A stretch of 64,000 bases of DNA from SHLQ01 sp964517125 (GTDB lineage Bacteria; Actinomycetota; Acidimicrobiia; Acidimicrobiales; SHLQ01): the NCBI GenBank assembly GCA_964517125.1, contig CAZFBD010000017.1, positions 1 through 64,000 of the forward strand, given 5' to 3'. The notes under the pieces were generated by a model. It saw only the letters and a list, made by a program, of their open reading frames with translations, was not told where the DNA came from and ran no database searches. This document shows positions 16,755 to 25,811 of this stretch, piece after piece. Both the position numbers and the translations under genes were made by a program. The stretch's first letter is position 1; each line of letters opens with the position of its first letter.

Positions 16755-18121
16755 CGCAGGGACTCCATGACCGCAAGACGCGCAATGGCGAGCTCGCGCA
16801 GGTCGGGTTCGTCGCCGGCGAGTCCCTGGAAGCTGATCTGGACGACATCGGTACCTGACGCGGCCATGGCGGCCATCAATCGGACGTCAAAGCTCTCGTC
16901 CTGCACGGTCTGGATCATGTTCACCGTGCCGACGACGTAGCGAATGCCGTCGATGATGTCTTCTTCCATGACCGTATCCACGAGTGCGAACCCGGACGAG
17001 AACAGCGGTTCGAGCTGCGACAGGATGCACGCTTCGCCATCGTCGATCGTGGCCTGCACCTCGGCGAGCGCATGGTCCTCGGTGGAGAACGATGCCGCAT
17101 CCTCGTAGAGCGTGCTGCCAGCAAACTGCGAAATTGCAACCGAGGTGACACCCTCGGCCGCCGCGATGGGTTCGTTCTGGAACGAGGTGCAGTTGGGCTC
17201 GATGCGGGTCGACGCCAATTGCGGCACGCTGATCGGCTGGAACCAGGCTGGCCGCTCGACCTCGGTGTCCAGGGCGACCAAGAGACGCTCGGCAGCTTCA
17301 TCGGCCGGCATGTTCGGGCTGGGCGGCTCCAGCGCAATCGATCCTTCAAGCCACGGTCCGCCGAGGGCGGCAATCTGCGAATGGTCTGGCGATCCGGGAA
17401 CCACGCCAAGCGTGAACATGTGCACGGCGCTTCCACGAACAACCCAGGTGGATGTGACCTCCTGTTCGATGTCGGTTCCGAACTGACCGGTGATCATCGT
17501 CTGTCGTGAACTCGCTGCGCCCGACACGTCGTACTGCGGCTCGATGACCAGCTCATAGTCTTCGAGCGTGATCTCCGGAGTGCCGTTGGCGACCCGGTAC
17601 TCCACACCCGCGGCGAGCTCCCGTTCTCGGCACTCTGCACCCTCCGGGGTCATGACGAAGTCGCTGAACGCCTGCGCTCCCTCGGGAGCCTCAAAGATCA
17701 TGGAGCTGACCACGACGACCACGTCGAACACCGAACCCCCGACGCCGAGCCGGCCAAAGAGCCGTTCCGTGCTGGCAATCGGAAAGATGTCGGGACATCC
17801 TTCGAGTCGCGGGTACCCATCGATCTGGTTCGGAAGCGACTGCAAACCGACCGCCTCGAAGCCGTCCGTTTCGGGCATCGAGGTGAGGAGAAGGTCGATC
17901 AGCGAACCCGGACCTGCGTCGGATCCATAGGAGCCCGGCTCCAGCGGTTCGTACCCCGACGACTCCGATTCGGTCGGTTCGGTCGCCACGGCGGTCGTTG
18001 TGGATGTCTGTGCCGTCTCGGCGGTGTCGGTATCGGTCGAAGCCGAACTCGCACACGCTGTCAGCAGCAGAACGAAAACGGTCAGTCCGCCGAAGAACAC
18101 CTGTGGGAGACCGGTTCGCAT
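16751..18121 (-). CDS. secreted lipoprotein of two-component operon, unknown
   Basis: The protein is about 456 residues from ATG 18121. An ATG eight codons upstream (18145) is also possible. A signal peptide (VFFGGLTVFVLLLTAC) ends in a lipobox. A Thr/Ser/Glu-rich spacer of about 35 residues follows, then two similar-looking globular halves (each with a Cys-containing strand and DxEVERPAW-like linkers). It is not a family I recognise. Its stop overlaps the kinase start (ATGA), so lipoprotein, kinase and regulator are translated as a unit. A sensory accessory role for the kinase is inference. Confidence 0.75.
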   Translation of the reverse strand: MRTGLPQVFFGGLTVFVLLLTACASSASTDTDTAETAQTSTTTAVATEPTESESSGYEPLEPGSYGSDAGPGSLIDLLLTSMPETDGFEAVGLQSLPNQIDGYPRLEGCPDIFPIASTERLFGRLGVGGSVFDVVVVVSSMIFEAPEGAQAFSDFVMTPEGAECRERELAAGVEYRVANGTPEITLEDYELVIEPQYDVSGAASSRQTMITGQFGTDIEQEVTSTWVVRGSAVHMFTLGVVPGSPDHSQIAALGGPWLEGSIALEPPSPNMPADEAAERLLVALDTEVERPAWFQPISVPQLASTRIEPNCTSFQNEPIAAAEGVTSVAISQFAGSTLYEDAASFSTEDHALAEVQATIDDGEACILSQLEPLFSSGFALVDTVMEEDIIDGIRYVVGTVNMIQTVQDESFDVRLMAAMAASGTDVVQISFQGLAGDEPDLRELAIARLAVMESLR

Positions 18122-18198
18122 GGCTCCAGCGTACGGACTCGCCACAATCGGGTCATCCCACCTGACGATGGTTGCGTCCTCCCTCTCAGGGAGGAGGC

Positions 18199-19059
18199 TC
18201 AGACCGCGGCTTCCGGGGTGGACAGGTGCCGCGAGTCGTTTGCCTGCCAGAGCGCACTTCGCAGAATTTCGCGGTCGCGAAGTTGCTGTTCGGAGATGAA
18301 GATGCGGACGACCTCGGGGCCGATGGCATCTTCGTGTGAAACGTAGATCTCGTGCAGCCGTTCACGCTGATCATCGGACAGCAGGTGCACGGGCAGGCGG
18401 AGCGCAGCGAGACCGGCGGTTTCGCTGTACGCGCACAGGCCAACCAGCGAGTCGCGAGCCAGGGTTCCGGACGGGTGCTTGGGGTCGTTGGCGATGTGCG
18501 CCAACAGGTCGAGGGTGCGGGGCAGCGCCTTGCCCCGGCTCTTCTCATCGTTCGCCAGGCGACCGCTCGATGTGGGGCGGACGGCAGCGTCCAGTGCGGG
18601 AACGACCCGGAATTCGTGGGCGAGTTCGATGATGTCACGTTCGGTGTCGACCGCGGAGAACAGCCCCTGGTGCGTCTCGTAGCCGTGCTGGCACAGCTCG
18701 ACCAGATCGATCTTCGCAAGCTCGTCGTTTTCGTCGAGTCGGGCCCGCAGGCGCCGCACGAGTTGTCCGAGGTTCTCGGCATCCCCCTGCTGATCCAGGA
18801 TCCAGCGAAGCTGATGTTCGAGCCGGTGGGGGAGGACCCGATCGGCAAACAGGGTGAGCTCACACACTTCGCGGGCCACCTCGACGCAGTAGTCGACCAA
18901 TCCAACAACATCGTCGCGAGGGTCTTCATCGACCAGGTACTCGTAGAAGGCGTCGGTGATCTCGGTGGTGAACTGGTCGGTCGTCAGCTGTCGCTGGCAG
19001 CAGCGTTCACGAATGCCATCGATGGCCTCGAGAGTTTCGGTGTAGCGCGGTGAACCCAT
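18199..19059 (-). CDS. conserved-looking cytoplasmic protein, unknown
   Basis: This 286-residue, mostly helical, charged protein has no signal peptide or membrane span. It shows the patterns DAFYEYLVDEDPRDDVVGLV and LVGLCAYSETAGLAALRLP but no catalytic motif I can name. The start is uncertain: ATG at 19059 (MGSPRYTET) is preferred, and ATGs at 19068 and 19089 are in frame. It is followed by 77 nt before the lipoprotein operon, so it may have its own promoter. Codon use matches the neighbours. Confidence 0.6.
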   Translation of the reverse strand: MGSPRYTETLEAIDGIRERCCQRQLTTDQFTTEITDAFYEYLVDEDPRDDVVGLVDYCVEVAREVCELTLFADRVLPHRLEHQLRWILDQQGDAENLGQLVRRLRARLDENDELAKIDLVELCQHGYETHQGLFSAVDTERDIIELAHEFRVVPALDAAVRPTSSGRLANDEKSRGKALPRTLDLLAHIANDPKHPSGTLARDSLVGLCAYSETAGLAALRLPVHLLSDDQRERLHEIYVSHEDAIGPEVVRIFISEQQLRDREILRSALWQANDSRHLSTPEAAV

Positions 19060-19556
19060 CGACCCCATTCTGACTCGCCCCTTTGACACAAACGTGGACG
19101 GTCACCGTGACATTCACCCGTCACGGGATCACCCAACGTGCGAGAGCCTAGACGTTCGGCGACGTTCGGTGAGCACTTGCACCTTCGATTTCGCCGGAAA
19201 ATTCCCAACATTCCCACCGGCAAAAAAGATCGGAAGGTTTGCGGTGCAAAACCCGACATCGAAAAATCAGCTGTGATATTCTCATACTCGTTGCGGTCGC
19301 CTCGGGAAACCGGGGCGATTTGCCGTTTTGGGGGACGCCGTTTTTGGGTTGATTGTCATTTTCGGGTTGCTTGTCGTTTGGCGGTGAGTTTGTCGCTTGC
19401 GGCAGGGCTGGCCGGAGGTTCTGGCGGGGCGGTCCGGCACCCGAACAGCAATCCACGTCATCACGAACGTCGGCGTGGAAATGCAGCACCGGTGCGCGCT
19501 ACCGTCAGTGGTGGCGGTGGACACACCGATCGTCAGGACAGGGAGCCGAACAGGCA
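19060..19556. promoter_or_regulatory. gene-poor intergenic stretch with imperfect 18-nt tandem repeat
   Basis: About 500 bp separate divergent genes. The part 19180-19380 is visibly richer in A/T and homopolymer runs than its surroundings (for example GGCAAAAAAGATCGG). At 19339-19356, 19357-19374 and 19375-19393 three imperfect copies of an 18-19-nt unit (CGTTTTTGGGTTGATTGT and variants) follow one another, after a shorter partial copy at 19324-19338. No gene is supportable. Promoters for both flanking genes must lie here. Confidence 0.55.
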
Positions 19557-20945
19557 ATGGACGCAGAAACCCTCTACACCATCAACGGCGGACAGTTGGT
19601 GGCTCTCACGCCGGGGCCCGCAATACCCCGCGGCATCGGCGCAGCAATTGCCGCAAATCTCGATTCGTTCGTGGCGAACCCCGGCCTTGCCATTGGCAGC
19701 TGGGACCAGACCGTGCAGCGCGACCGTCCTGCGGTCATGAGTTTCACGGCCACCGGCACGGTCGTCTCCGTCGTTGTTTCCAACATGGACGACGATGATG
19801 CTCCGGTGGCCGAACGCATCACCGCCATCCATCGCTGGATGGCCCCCATGCAGCTGCGGGACCTCAGCCAACTCTTCCCCGACCCCGGCTCGTTCTACGA
19901 GGGCCTGTGGGACATGAGCCCGAACGCAACCATCGCCCTGCAAGACGAGCGTCGGTACGTCGTCGTCACCGCAGACCGCGACACCGAAGCGCTGCAGTCA
20001 GTGCAGGCCGATCTCGGCAACGCCACCATCGAATTCGTCCACCTCGACGTGTTCACCTCAGAGCTCGGCGACGACCCCATCATTCGCTGGTCAGCCTCGA
20101 ACGGCGACGAACTGTCCCCGCCTCGCCTCGACCTGTCCGAGTTGCCCGACACAACCGTGCACAACACGGTCGTCACGCCACCTGCCCCAGAAACCGCATC
20201 GGTTACTCCCGTCGACGTGCCCGACGACTCCGAAGCGTCCGACGCCGATGCAACCGAGGCATCTGCCGTGTCCGACATCGATGTTCGAGAGACCATCGCT
20301 CCTGCCACCGTCGCCGTTGCACCGCTGGCCCCAGAAACCGTCGCGTTCACTCCGGCGTCTCCCATGGAGAACGTCGTCGATCTCACATCTGATGACGAGC
20401 CCGAGATCGACCTCGACGAGCTCGAAACGCAGCCGGTCGATGTGTCCGCCGACAGCAGCCATCCCGGTCATGTCGCTTCGGGCGTCACCTTCGTGCCCGG
20501 CCGGACCTACGACATTGGCAGCCTGCCACTGCTGTTCGATCCAAACGACGATCTGCTCGAATCCATCAGCGACGAAATGTTCGGCGTACCCGGCCACCTC
20601 GTGCTCGTCGACAAGCTCCCCGAACGACGCCGACAGCCGTCGCCGTTCGAGAACCCGGGCCGCTACCGCTGGGACGCCACAACCGAGCTGCAGACCATGC
20701 TCGAGTCGCACAGCATCGATCACACCGGGGCCCGTTCGGTTCACCTCTTCGTCGAATCCGACCGCCAACCCGGATTGGCCACCTACGTGGGTCTGCTCAC
20801 AACCGCTGCCGACAACCAGGCGGGCCGGTACAGCACGTCGTTGTGGTTCGACATCACCCCCAAGGTTTCCGCTCCCCTGTGGCAGTTGTTCCGCAAGGGC
20901 CGGCTTCCAGAACTGCACGACAGCACCGCACTCGATCCGTCATGA
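19557..20945 (+). CDS. unknown two-domain protein with acidic Ala/Val/Thr/Pro linker
   Basis: The protein is 462 residues. The N-terminal domain (about 1-190, METLYT-like opening DAETLYTINGGQLVALTPG) and the C-terminal domain (about 330-462, with FVPGRTYDIGSLPLLF, then GRYRWDATTELQTMLESH and LATYVGLLTTAADN) are joined by about 130 residues rich in D, E, A, T, P and V. There is no signal peptide. I do not recognise either domain. The ATG at 19557 has AGG five nt upstream. Its stop overlaps the cupin gene start (ATGA), so the two are coupled. Confidence 0.6.
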   Translation: MDAETLYTINGGQLVALTPGPAIPRGIGAAIAANLDSFVANPGLAIGSWDQTVQRDRPAVMSFTATGTVVSVVVSNMDDDDAPVAERITAIHRWMAPMQLRDLSQLFPDPGSFYEGLWDMSPNATIALQDERRYVVVTADRDTEALQSVQADLGNATIEFVHLDVFTSELGDDPIIRWSASNGDELSPPRLDLSELPDTTVHNTVVTPPAPETASVTPVDVPDDSEASDADATEASAVSDIDVRETIAPATVAVAPLAPETVAFTPASPMENVVDLTSDDEPEIDLDELETQPVDVSADSSHPGHVASGVTFVPGRTYDIGSLPLLFDPNDDLLESISDEMFGVPGHLVLVDKLPERRRQPSPFENPGRYRWDATTELQTMLESHSIDHTGARSVHLFVESDRQPGLATYVGLLTTAADNQAGRYSTSLWFDITPKVSAPLWQLFRKGRLPELHDSTALDPS

Positions 20946-21358
20946 CCGACCGCCCGGTGTCCCGGCTCAGTGAGCACCCGATTCATCTGGGCCTCGGAGC
21001 GGTCTCGGTGGTCCAGCCACTGTTCACCGGCGAGATGGACTGGTACGGCGGCTATGGCGAACGCCACGGCGCCGACGGCATCGAAGGCCGTCTCGTGAGC
21101 ATGCACACCTTCTCCGAGGACTGGGACGTCTGGGAAATGCACCCCAGCGGGTCCGAAGTCGTCTTGTGCACGCACGGGCGGGTCCGCCTGCACCAGGAAG
21201 ATCTCGACGGATCCGTCACGGCCGTCGAACTCGACGCCGGCGAGTACGCAATCAACAACCCCGGGGTCTGGCACACCATGGACCTCCTCGACGGACCGGC
21301 CACGGCCGTGTTCATCACCAGCGGTGAAGGAACCCAACACCGTGAACGAACCGCCTGA
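20942..21358 (+). CDS. cupin-domain protein
   Basis: This 138-residue single-domain beta-barrel has cupin motif 1-like residues (WEMHPSGSEVVLCTHGRVRLHQED, read in two halves around the Glu) and motif 2 (GEYAINNPGVWHTMDL, with His as a probable metal ligand). Cupins of this size act as isomerases, dioxygenases or small-molecule binders. The substrate is not readable. It is translationally coupled to the upstream unknown protein and ends 17 nt before a convergent gene. Confidence 0.8.
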   Translation: MTDRPVSRLSEHPIHLGLGAVSVVQPLFTGEMDWYGGYGERHGADGIEGRLVSMHTFSEDWDVWEMHPSGSEVVLCTHGRVRLHQEDLDGSVTAVELDAGEYAINNPGVWHTMDLLDGPATAVFITSGEGTQHRERTA

Positions 21359-21375
21359 CGGCGATCTGGTTTCCG

Positions 21376-22845
21376 TCAGCCTCGTCGGCCGAAGAAGCTC
21401 TCGAAACCGTGCACGATTGGGTGCGGTGACGACGCTGGCAGCTGCGCCCCGGCCGGAACGAACATGGCGGTCGACATGCCGAGCGACCGCGCCATGTCCA
21501 GATCGTCGATCTGATCGTCGATCAACAGGCTGTCGGCAAACTCCACTCCGGTCATGCGGCGGAGGGCCTCGAAGAACGCGGCGTCGGGTTTGCGACTGCC
21601 GATCTCGCCCGAGATGACCCACGTGTCGACGCGTTCGTCGAGCTGGAACCGTTGGCGAAGTGCCTTTGACCAACCGAGAACATTGTTGGTGATGACCGCC
21701 ACCCGTAGCCCACGTTCGTGGAGCCGGTCGATGAAATGCAGCACACCTTCGCGAAGCATGAACTCGCTCGTGTACAGCTGATCGAGTTCGACGTACTCAC
21801 CCTCGACCCCAAGTTCGGTCCAAAGTTCTGCCGTCGACAACCGGCCCAGACTGGCCGCCCGCGTGACGTCGTTGATTTCCTGCAGCGAGGCTCGGCTGCC
21901 ACGTTCTCGGACGAACGGGACCAAGCGGGCCCCAATGTCGTTCGCCTCGTCGTACAGCACGCCCCGGGCATCGAGCACGACCAGTTCCAGCCGGGGTGGT
22001 CGCTCGCGAGGTGTCGTGGCGGTCTGCGGCTCCGAGGACGGTCGATCGGGGCGCCGCATCTTCACTTCGCCATCGGCAGCACGGGTTTCCGCCCGGCGCC
22101 CACCAAGACGGGCAAGCACACGGAACACCAACAACGTGGCCAGCAGAGCAAGCGCCACGAGGGCAATGGCAGCCCAGATGCGAGGAAGCTGATCTTCGAC
22201 GCTCGACGAGACCGCGACGTCGGTGGGCAACGGATCGACCGGCAGGATCACCCACGAGGCCGTGTTGCCATCGACCTGACCCGACAACGACTCCGCAGTG
22301 TCGGGGAGCGTCACGTTGAAACGCAGCGTGATCGTCTGACCCAGGGGTCGGCCCGCCAGCGCTTCGAGTTCGGTGACCGGGCGCCCAAGGGGCGAACCCA
22401 ACAGGCCGGTGACGTCAGCATCGCTGAAGCGTTCCACGCTGACACCGGCATCGATCTGACCGGTCAGCGTGTAGGTGGTCCGGGCGAAGGACCGTTCTCG
22501 GGCAACAACGAAGTCGTTGAAGACCGAGGCATCGCCGGTGATTTCGGCGAGAACGCCAGCCAGGTGGTCGGGCGAGGCGAAGTCCTTGGCCGCCATGACC
22601 ACGACCGACTGCCCCGATTCACTTCCGACCGGGCCCTCGATCGTCCAGCCAGCCGCAGCCAGATCGCTGGTTTGTAGCCCATCGAGCAGTTCTGGTGCCG
22701 CAGCGACGACCTCGTCATCGAAGGCAACCGTCAGATTCACGGTGCCCGAGCCGTCCTCGGTCACCTCGACGTCGACAACGGCGTCGACCTGACACGCGGT
22801 CAGGACGAGCGCAAAGAGCGCGAGAAGGAAAAGGCGCAACCTCAC
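21376..22845 (-). CDS. LppM-like lipoprotein domain fused to cytoplasmic HAD hydrolase
   Basis: The protein is about 489 residues. A lipoprotein signal ends at Cys18 (LVLTAC). An LppM-like beta domain follows (VDVEVTEDGSGTVNLTVAFDDEV, in two strands, to about residue 215), then a transmembrane helix (IWAAIALVALALLATLLVF, 223-241) and a basic linker. The last 200 residues are a HAD-superfamily hydrolase: motif I VVLDARGVLYD (Asp292), motif II AVITNN, motif III GSRKPD and motif IV DDQIDDLDMA. The second motif I Asp (DxD) is Arg here. The GTG start at 22845 is uncertain, and TTG 22854 is also in frame. The topology puts the HAD domain in the cytoplasm. Confidence 0.75.
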   Translation of the reverse strand: MRLRLFLLALFALVLTACQVDAVVDVEVTEDGSGTVNLTVAFDDEVVAAAPELLDGLQTSDLAAAGWTIEGPVGSESGQSVVVMAAKDFASPDHLAGVLAEITGDASVFNDFVVARERSFARTTYTLTGQIDAGVSVERFSDADVTGLLGSPLGRPVTELEALAGRPLGQTITLRFNVTLPDTAESLSGQVDGNTASWVILPVDPLPTDVAVSSSVEDQLPRIWAAIALVALALLATLLVFRVLARLGGRRAETRAADGEVKMRRPDRPSSEPQTATTPRERPPRLELVVLDARGVLYDEANDIGARLVPFVRERGSRASLQEINDVTRAASLGRLSTAELWTELGVEGEYVELDQLYTSEFMLREGVLHFIDRLHERGLRVAVITNNVLGWSKALRQRFQLDERVDTWVISGEIGSRKPDAAFFEALRRMTGVEFADSLLIDDQIDDLDMARSLGMSTAMFVPAGAQLPASSPHPIVHGFESFFGRRG

Positions 22846-22888
22846 AGCGGTCAACGCTAGGCGCTGGCTGCTGGATTGGGAAACTGAA

Positions 22889-22930
22889 GGGCCCGTGGCC
22901 AGATCCCCAAAAGGATCGGACCACGGGCCC
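22889..22930 (-). terminator. strong hairpin after clpC, probable terminator
   Basis: A perfect 10-bp stem, GGGCCCGTGG (22889-22898) with CCACGGGCCC (22921-22930), is extended inward by CC/GG and GATCC/GGATC around a CCAAAA loop. It lies 47 nt past the clpC stop and ahead of the next minus-strand gene. There is no long T-run, so termination may rely on the stem or be bidirectional. Confidence 0.7.
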
Positions 22931-22976
22931 CACAACGGTTCAGTTCACAACGATGCGAGTTCGCACCGTTTGTGGG

Positions 22977-25526
22977 TCAGACCTGCGCCTTCTCACCCTC
23001 TTCGAGTTCCTCGACCGGTGGGGGCTCGAAGCCCTCGATGGCCCGGAACACGATGCGCTGTTCACCAGCTTCTTCGGGATCATCCTCGATGTCGACGATG
23101 ACGATCTCGCCGGCACGGAACTCCTTGTAGAGGAGCTTCTCGGACAGTGGATCCTCGACGAGACGCTGCAGCGCCCGACGCAGTGGACGTGCACCCAAGG
23201 TGGGGTCGTAACCCTTGACGGAGACGAAGTCCTTGGCCGCATCGGTGAGCTCGAGGCCCATCCCCTGCGATGCCATCTGGGTGGCCACACGCTTGACCAT
23301 GAGGTCGACGATCTGGCGAACCTCGGGCTGGGACAGCTCGTGGAACACGATCGTGTCATCGATGCGGTTCAGGAATTCCGGACGGAAGTGCTCCTTCAGC
23401 GCGTCGTTGACCTTCTCCTTCATGCGTTCGTACGAGATGGCCTCGTCGACCTTCATGAAGCCGGTGTTCGCCTTGCGAAGGTCACGGGTACCAAGGTTCG
23501 AGGTCATGATCAGCACCGTGTTGCGGAAGTCGACCGAGCGACCCTGCGAATCGGTGAGACGCCCCTCTTCCAGAATTTGCAGGAGGGTGTTGAAGACGTC
23601 GGGGTGGCCCTTTTCGATCTCGTCGAACAGCACCACGGAGAATGGCTTGCGGCGGACGGCTTCGGTGAGCTGACCACCCTCGTCGTACCCGACGTAGCCG
23701 GGAGGAGAACCGACCAGGCGGCTCACCGTGTGCTTCTCCATGTATTCGGACATGTCGAGGCTGATGAGCGCTTCCTCGTCCCCAAACAGGAACTCGGCGA
23801 GCGTCTTGGCGAGCTCGGTCTTACCCACGCCCGATGGGCCCAGGAAGATGAACGATCCGGAAGGACGCTTGGGGTCCTTCAGACCGGCACGCGTCCGGCG
23901 GATGGCCTGGCTGACAGCCTTGATGGCGTCCTCCTGACCAATGACCCGACGATGCAGCTCGTCTTCCATGCGCAGCAGCTTCTGCGTCTCTTCCTCGGTG
24001 AGCTTGTAGACGGGAATGCCCGTCCACAGCGAAAGCACCTCGGCAATGGCCTCTTCGTCGACTTCGTCGAACAGATCGGTTCCCGATGCCTTGATCTCGG
24101 CTTCGACCTCTTCGCGCTTGGTGAGCAGTTCCTTCTCACGGTCGCGGAGACGGCCGGCTTCTTCGAACTGCTGCTCTTCGACAGCGGCCTTCTTCGAGCG
24201 GACGACGTCGGCGATCTCGGCCTCGATCTCCTTGTACTCGGGCGGCGTGTCCATGCGCTTGATGCGCAGACGGGAGCCGGCCTCATCGATGAGGTCGATG
24301 GCCTTGTCGGGCAGGAAGCGATCGGAGATGTAGCGATCGGCCAGGTTGGCGGCAGCGACGAGCGCCTGATCGGTGATGGTCACCCGATGATGCTCTTCGT
24401 AGCGCTCGCGCAGACCCTTGAGAATTTCGATGGTGTGCGCCACCGATGGTTCTTCGACCTTCACCGGCTGGAAGCGACGTTCGAGGGCCGCATCCTTCTC
24501 GAGGTGCTTGCGGTACTCGTCGAGAGTGGTCGCACCGATGGTCTGCAGCTCGCCACGAGCCAGCATTGGCTTCAGGATCGACGCAGCATCGATGGCACCC
24601 TCGGCCGCACCTGCACCAACGAGCGTGTGGATCTCATCGATGAACAGGATGATGTCGCCGCGGGTCTTGATCTCCTTGAGCACCTTCTTGAGTCGCTCTT
24701 CGAAGTCGCCGCGGTAACGCGAACCGGCAACGAGTGCACCCAGGTCGAGGGTGTACAGCTGCTTGTTACGGATGGTGTCGGGAACGTTGTCGGTGGCGAT
24801 TGCCTGCGCAAGGCCCTCGACGATTGCCGTCTTGCCCACGCCGGGCTCACCAATGAGCACGGGGTTGTTCTTGGAACGACGGGAGAGGACCTGCATGACA
24901 CGTTCGGTCTCCCGGGAGCGACCGACAACAGGGTCGAGGCCCTTGTCGCGGGCGACCTGTGTCAGGTTGCGGCCGAACTGGTCGAGGACGAGAGAACCCG
25001 AACCCGTTTCGCCGCTTGCGCCACCGGACGTGGCACCAGCCTTTTCGGCCGAACCGGACGAGCTTGCTGCGGAGGAACCGCCGGGGCCCGAGTAACCGGA
25101 CAGCAGCTGGATGACCTGCTGGCGAACGCGGGACAGGTCGGCGCCGAGCTTGACGAGGACCTGTGCAGCGACTCCTTCGCCTTCGCGAATGAGTCCGAGC
25201 AGGATGTGCTCGGTGCCGATGTAGTTGTGACCGAGCTGCAGCGCTTCGCGCAGAGAAAGCTCCAGGACCTTCTTGGCTCGGGGGGTGAACGGGATGTGCC
25301 CGCTCGGGGATGAGCCGCCCTGACCAATGATCTCTTCGACCTGGCTACGGACGGCTTCCAACGAAATGCCCAATGACTCGAGTGCCTTCGCAGCCACACC
25401 CTCACCCTCATGGATGAGTCCGAGCAGGATGTGCTCGGTGCCGATGTAGTTGTGGTTGAGCAGGCGTGCTTCTTCCTGCGCCAACACCACGACTCTGCGA
25501 GCTCGATCGGTGAATCTCTCGAACAA
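22977..25526 (-). CDS. clpC: ClpC AAA+ protease ATPase
   Basis: The protein is 849 residues. It has double Clp-N repeats (residues about 1-145, each with HNYIGTEHILLGL), Walker A1 GEPGVGKTAIVEGL, a UVR-like coiled middle region (EAGRLRDREKELLTKREEVE), Walker A2 GPSGVGKTELAKTLAE and a C-terminal D2-small domain. It unfolds substrates for ClpP. The start is TTG at 25526, giving MFERFTDRARRVV as in other ClpC proteins, with AGAGGAG 7 nt upstream. The hairpin at 22889-22930 probably ends its transcript. Confidence 0.97.
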   Translation of the reverse strand: MFERFTDRARRVVVLAQEEARLLNHNYIGTEHILLGLIHEGEGVAAKALESLGISLEAVRSQVEEIIGQGGSSPSGHIPFTPRAKKVLELSLREALQLGHNYIGTEHILLGLIREGEGVAAQVLVKLGADLSRVRQQVIQLLSGYSGPGGSSAASSSGSAEKAGATSGGASGETGSGSLVLDQFGRNLTQVARDKGLDPVVGRSRETERVMQVLSRRSKNNPVLIGEPGVGKTAIVEGLAQAIATDNVPDTIRNKQLYTLDLGALVAGSRYRGDFEERLKKVLKEIKTRGDIILFIDEIHTLVGAGAAEGAIDAASILKPMLARGELQTIGATTLDEYRKHLEKDAALERRFQPVKVEEPSVAHTIEILKGLRERYEEHHRVTITDQALVAAANLADRYISDRFLPDKAIDLIDEAGSRLRIKRMDTPPEYKEIEAEIADVVRSKKAAVEEQQFEEAGRLRDREKELLTKREEVEAEIKASGTDLFDEVDEEAIAEVLSLWTGIPVYKLTEEETQKLLRMEDELHRRVIGQEDAIKAVSQAIRRTRAGLKDPKRPSGSFIFLGPSGVGKTELAKTLAEFLFGDEEALISLDMSEYMEKHTVSRLVGSPPGYVGYDEGGQLTEAVRRKPFSVVLFDEIEKGHPDVFNTLLQILEEGRLTDSQGRSVDFRNTVLIMTSNLGTRDLRKANTGFMKVDEAISYERMKEKVNDALKEHFRPEFLNRIDDTIVFHELSQPEVRQIVDLMVKRVATQMASQGMGLELTDAAKDFVSVKGYDPTLGARPLRRALQRLVEDPLSEKLLYKEFRAGEIVIVDIEDDPEEAGEQRIVFRAIEGFEPPPVEELEEGEKAQV

Positions 25527-25811
25527 CGAATTCTCCTCTACGACCTGATTCCATCGAGTCTACCCAGCAGGCCCGACAGCACACGTTCGGATGAGTGTTT
25601 CCGCTCCGTGCGGTCGACACGGGTGTCGACAGATTGGAAACAACGCACCATGCGCTCGGGAATTCCCGTCGGCACGAAAACCCTCACACTGAGGCGCTCC
25701 GACCACAAAACGTGGTCCAATCGGCCCAGCCGGGCTGCCAGCACTTCACAATCGAACAAGAACTGCGCAATCGGTTCGCCGCGCGTCAAATCCGTTTCGT
25801 ACATTGGAGGT
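25527..25811. promoter_or_regulatory. divergent intergenic region, clpC / polyprenyl synthetase
   Basis: The 285 bp between divergent genes contain the clpC Shine-Dalgarno (AGGAG on the minus strand near 25534-25540). I see no clear CtsR- or ClgR-type operator palindrome. No small gene is convincing. Confidence 0.4.

Noticed and set aside
22695..25313. 872-codon open frame antisense to clpC
   Set aside because: ClpC on the other strand is unmistakable. The antisense frame is open only because of high GC and codon bias.
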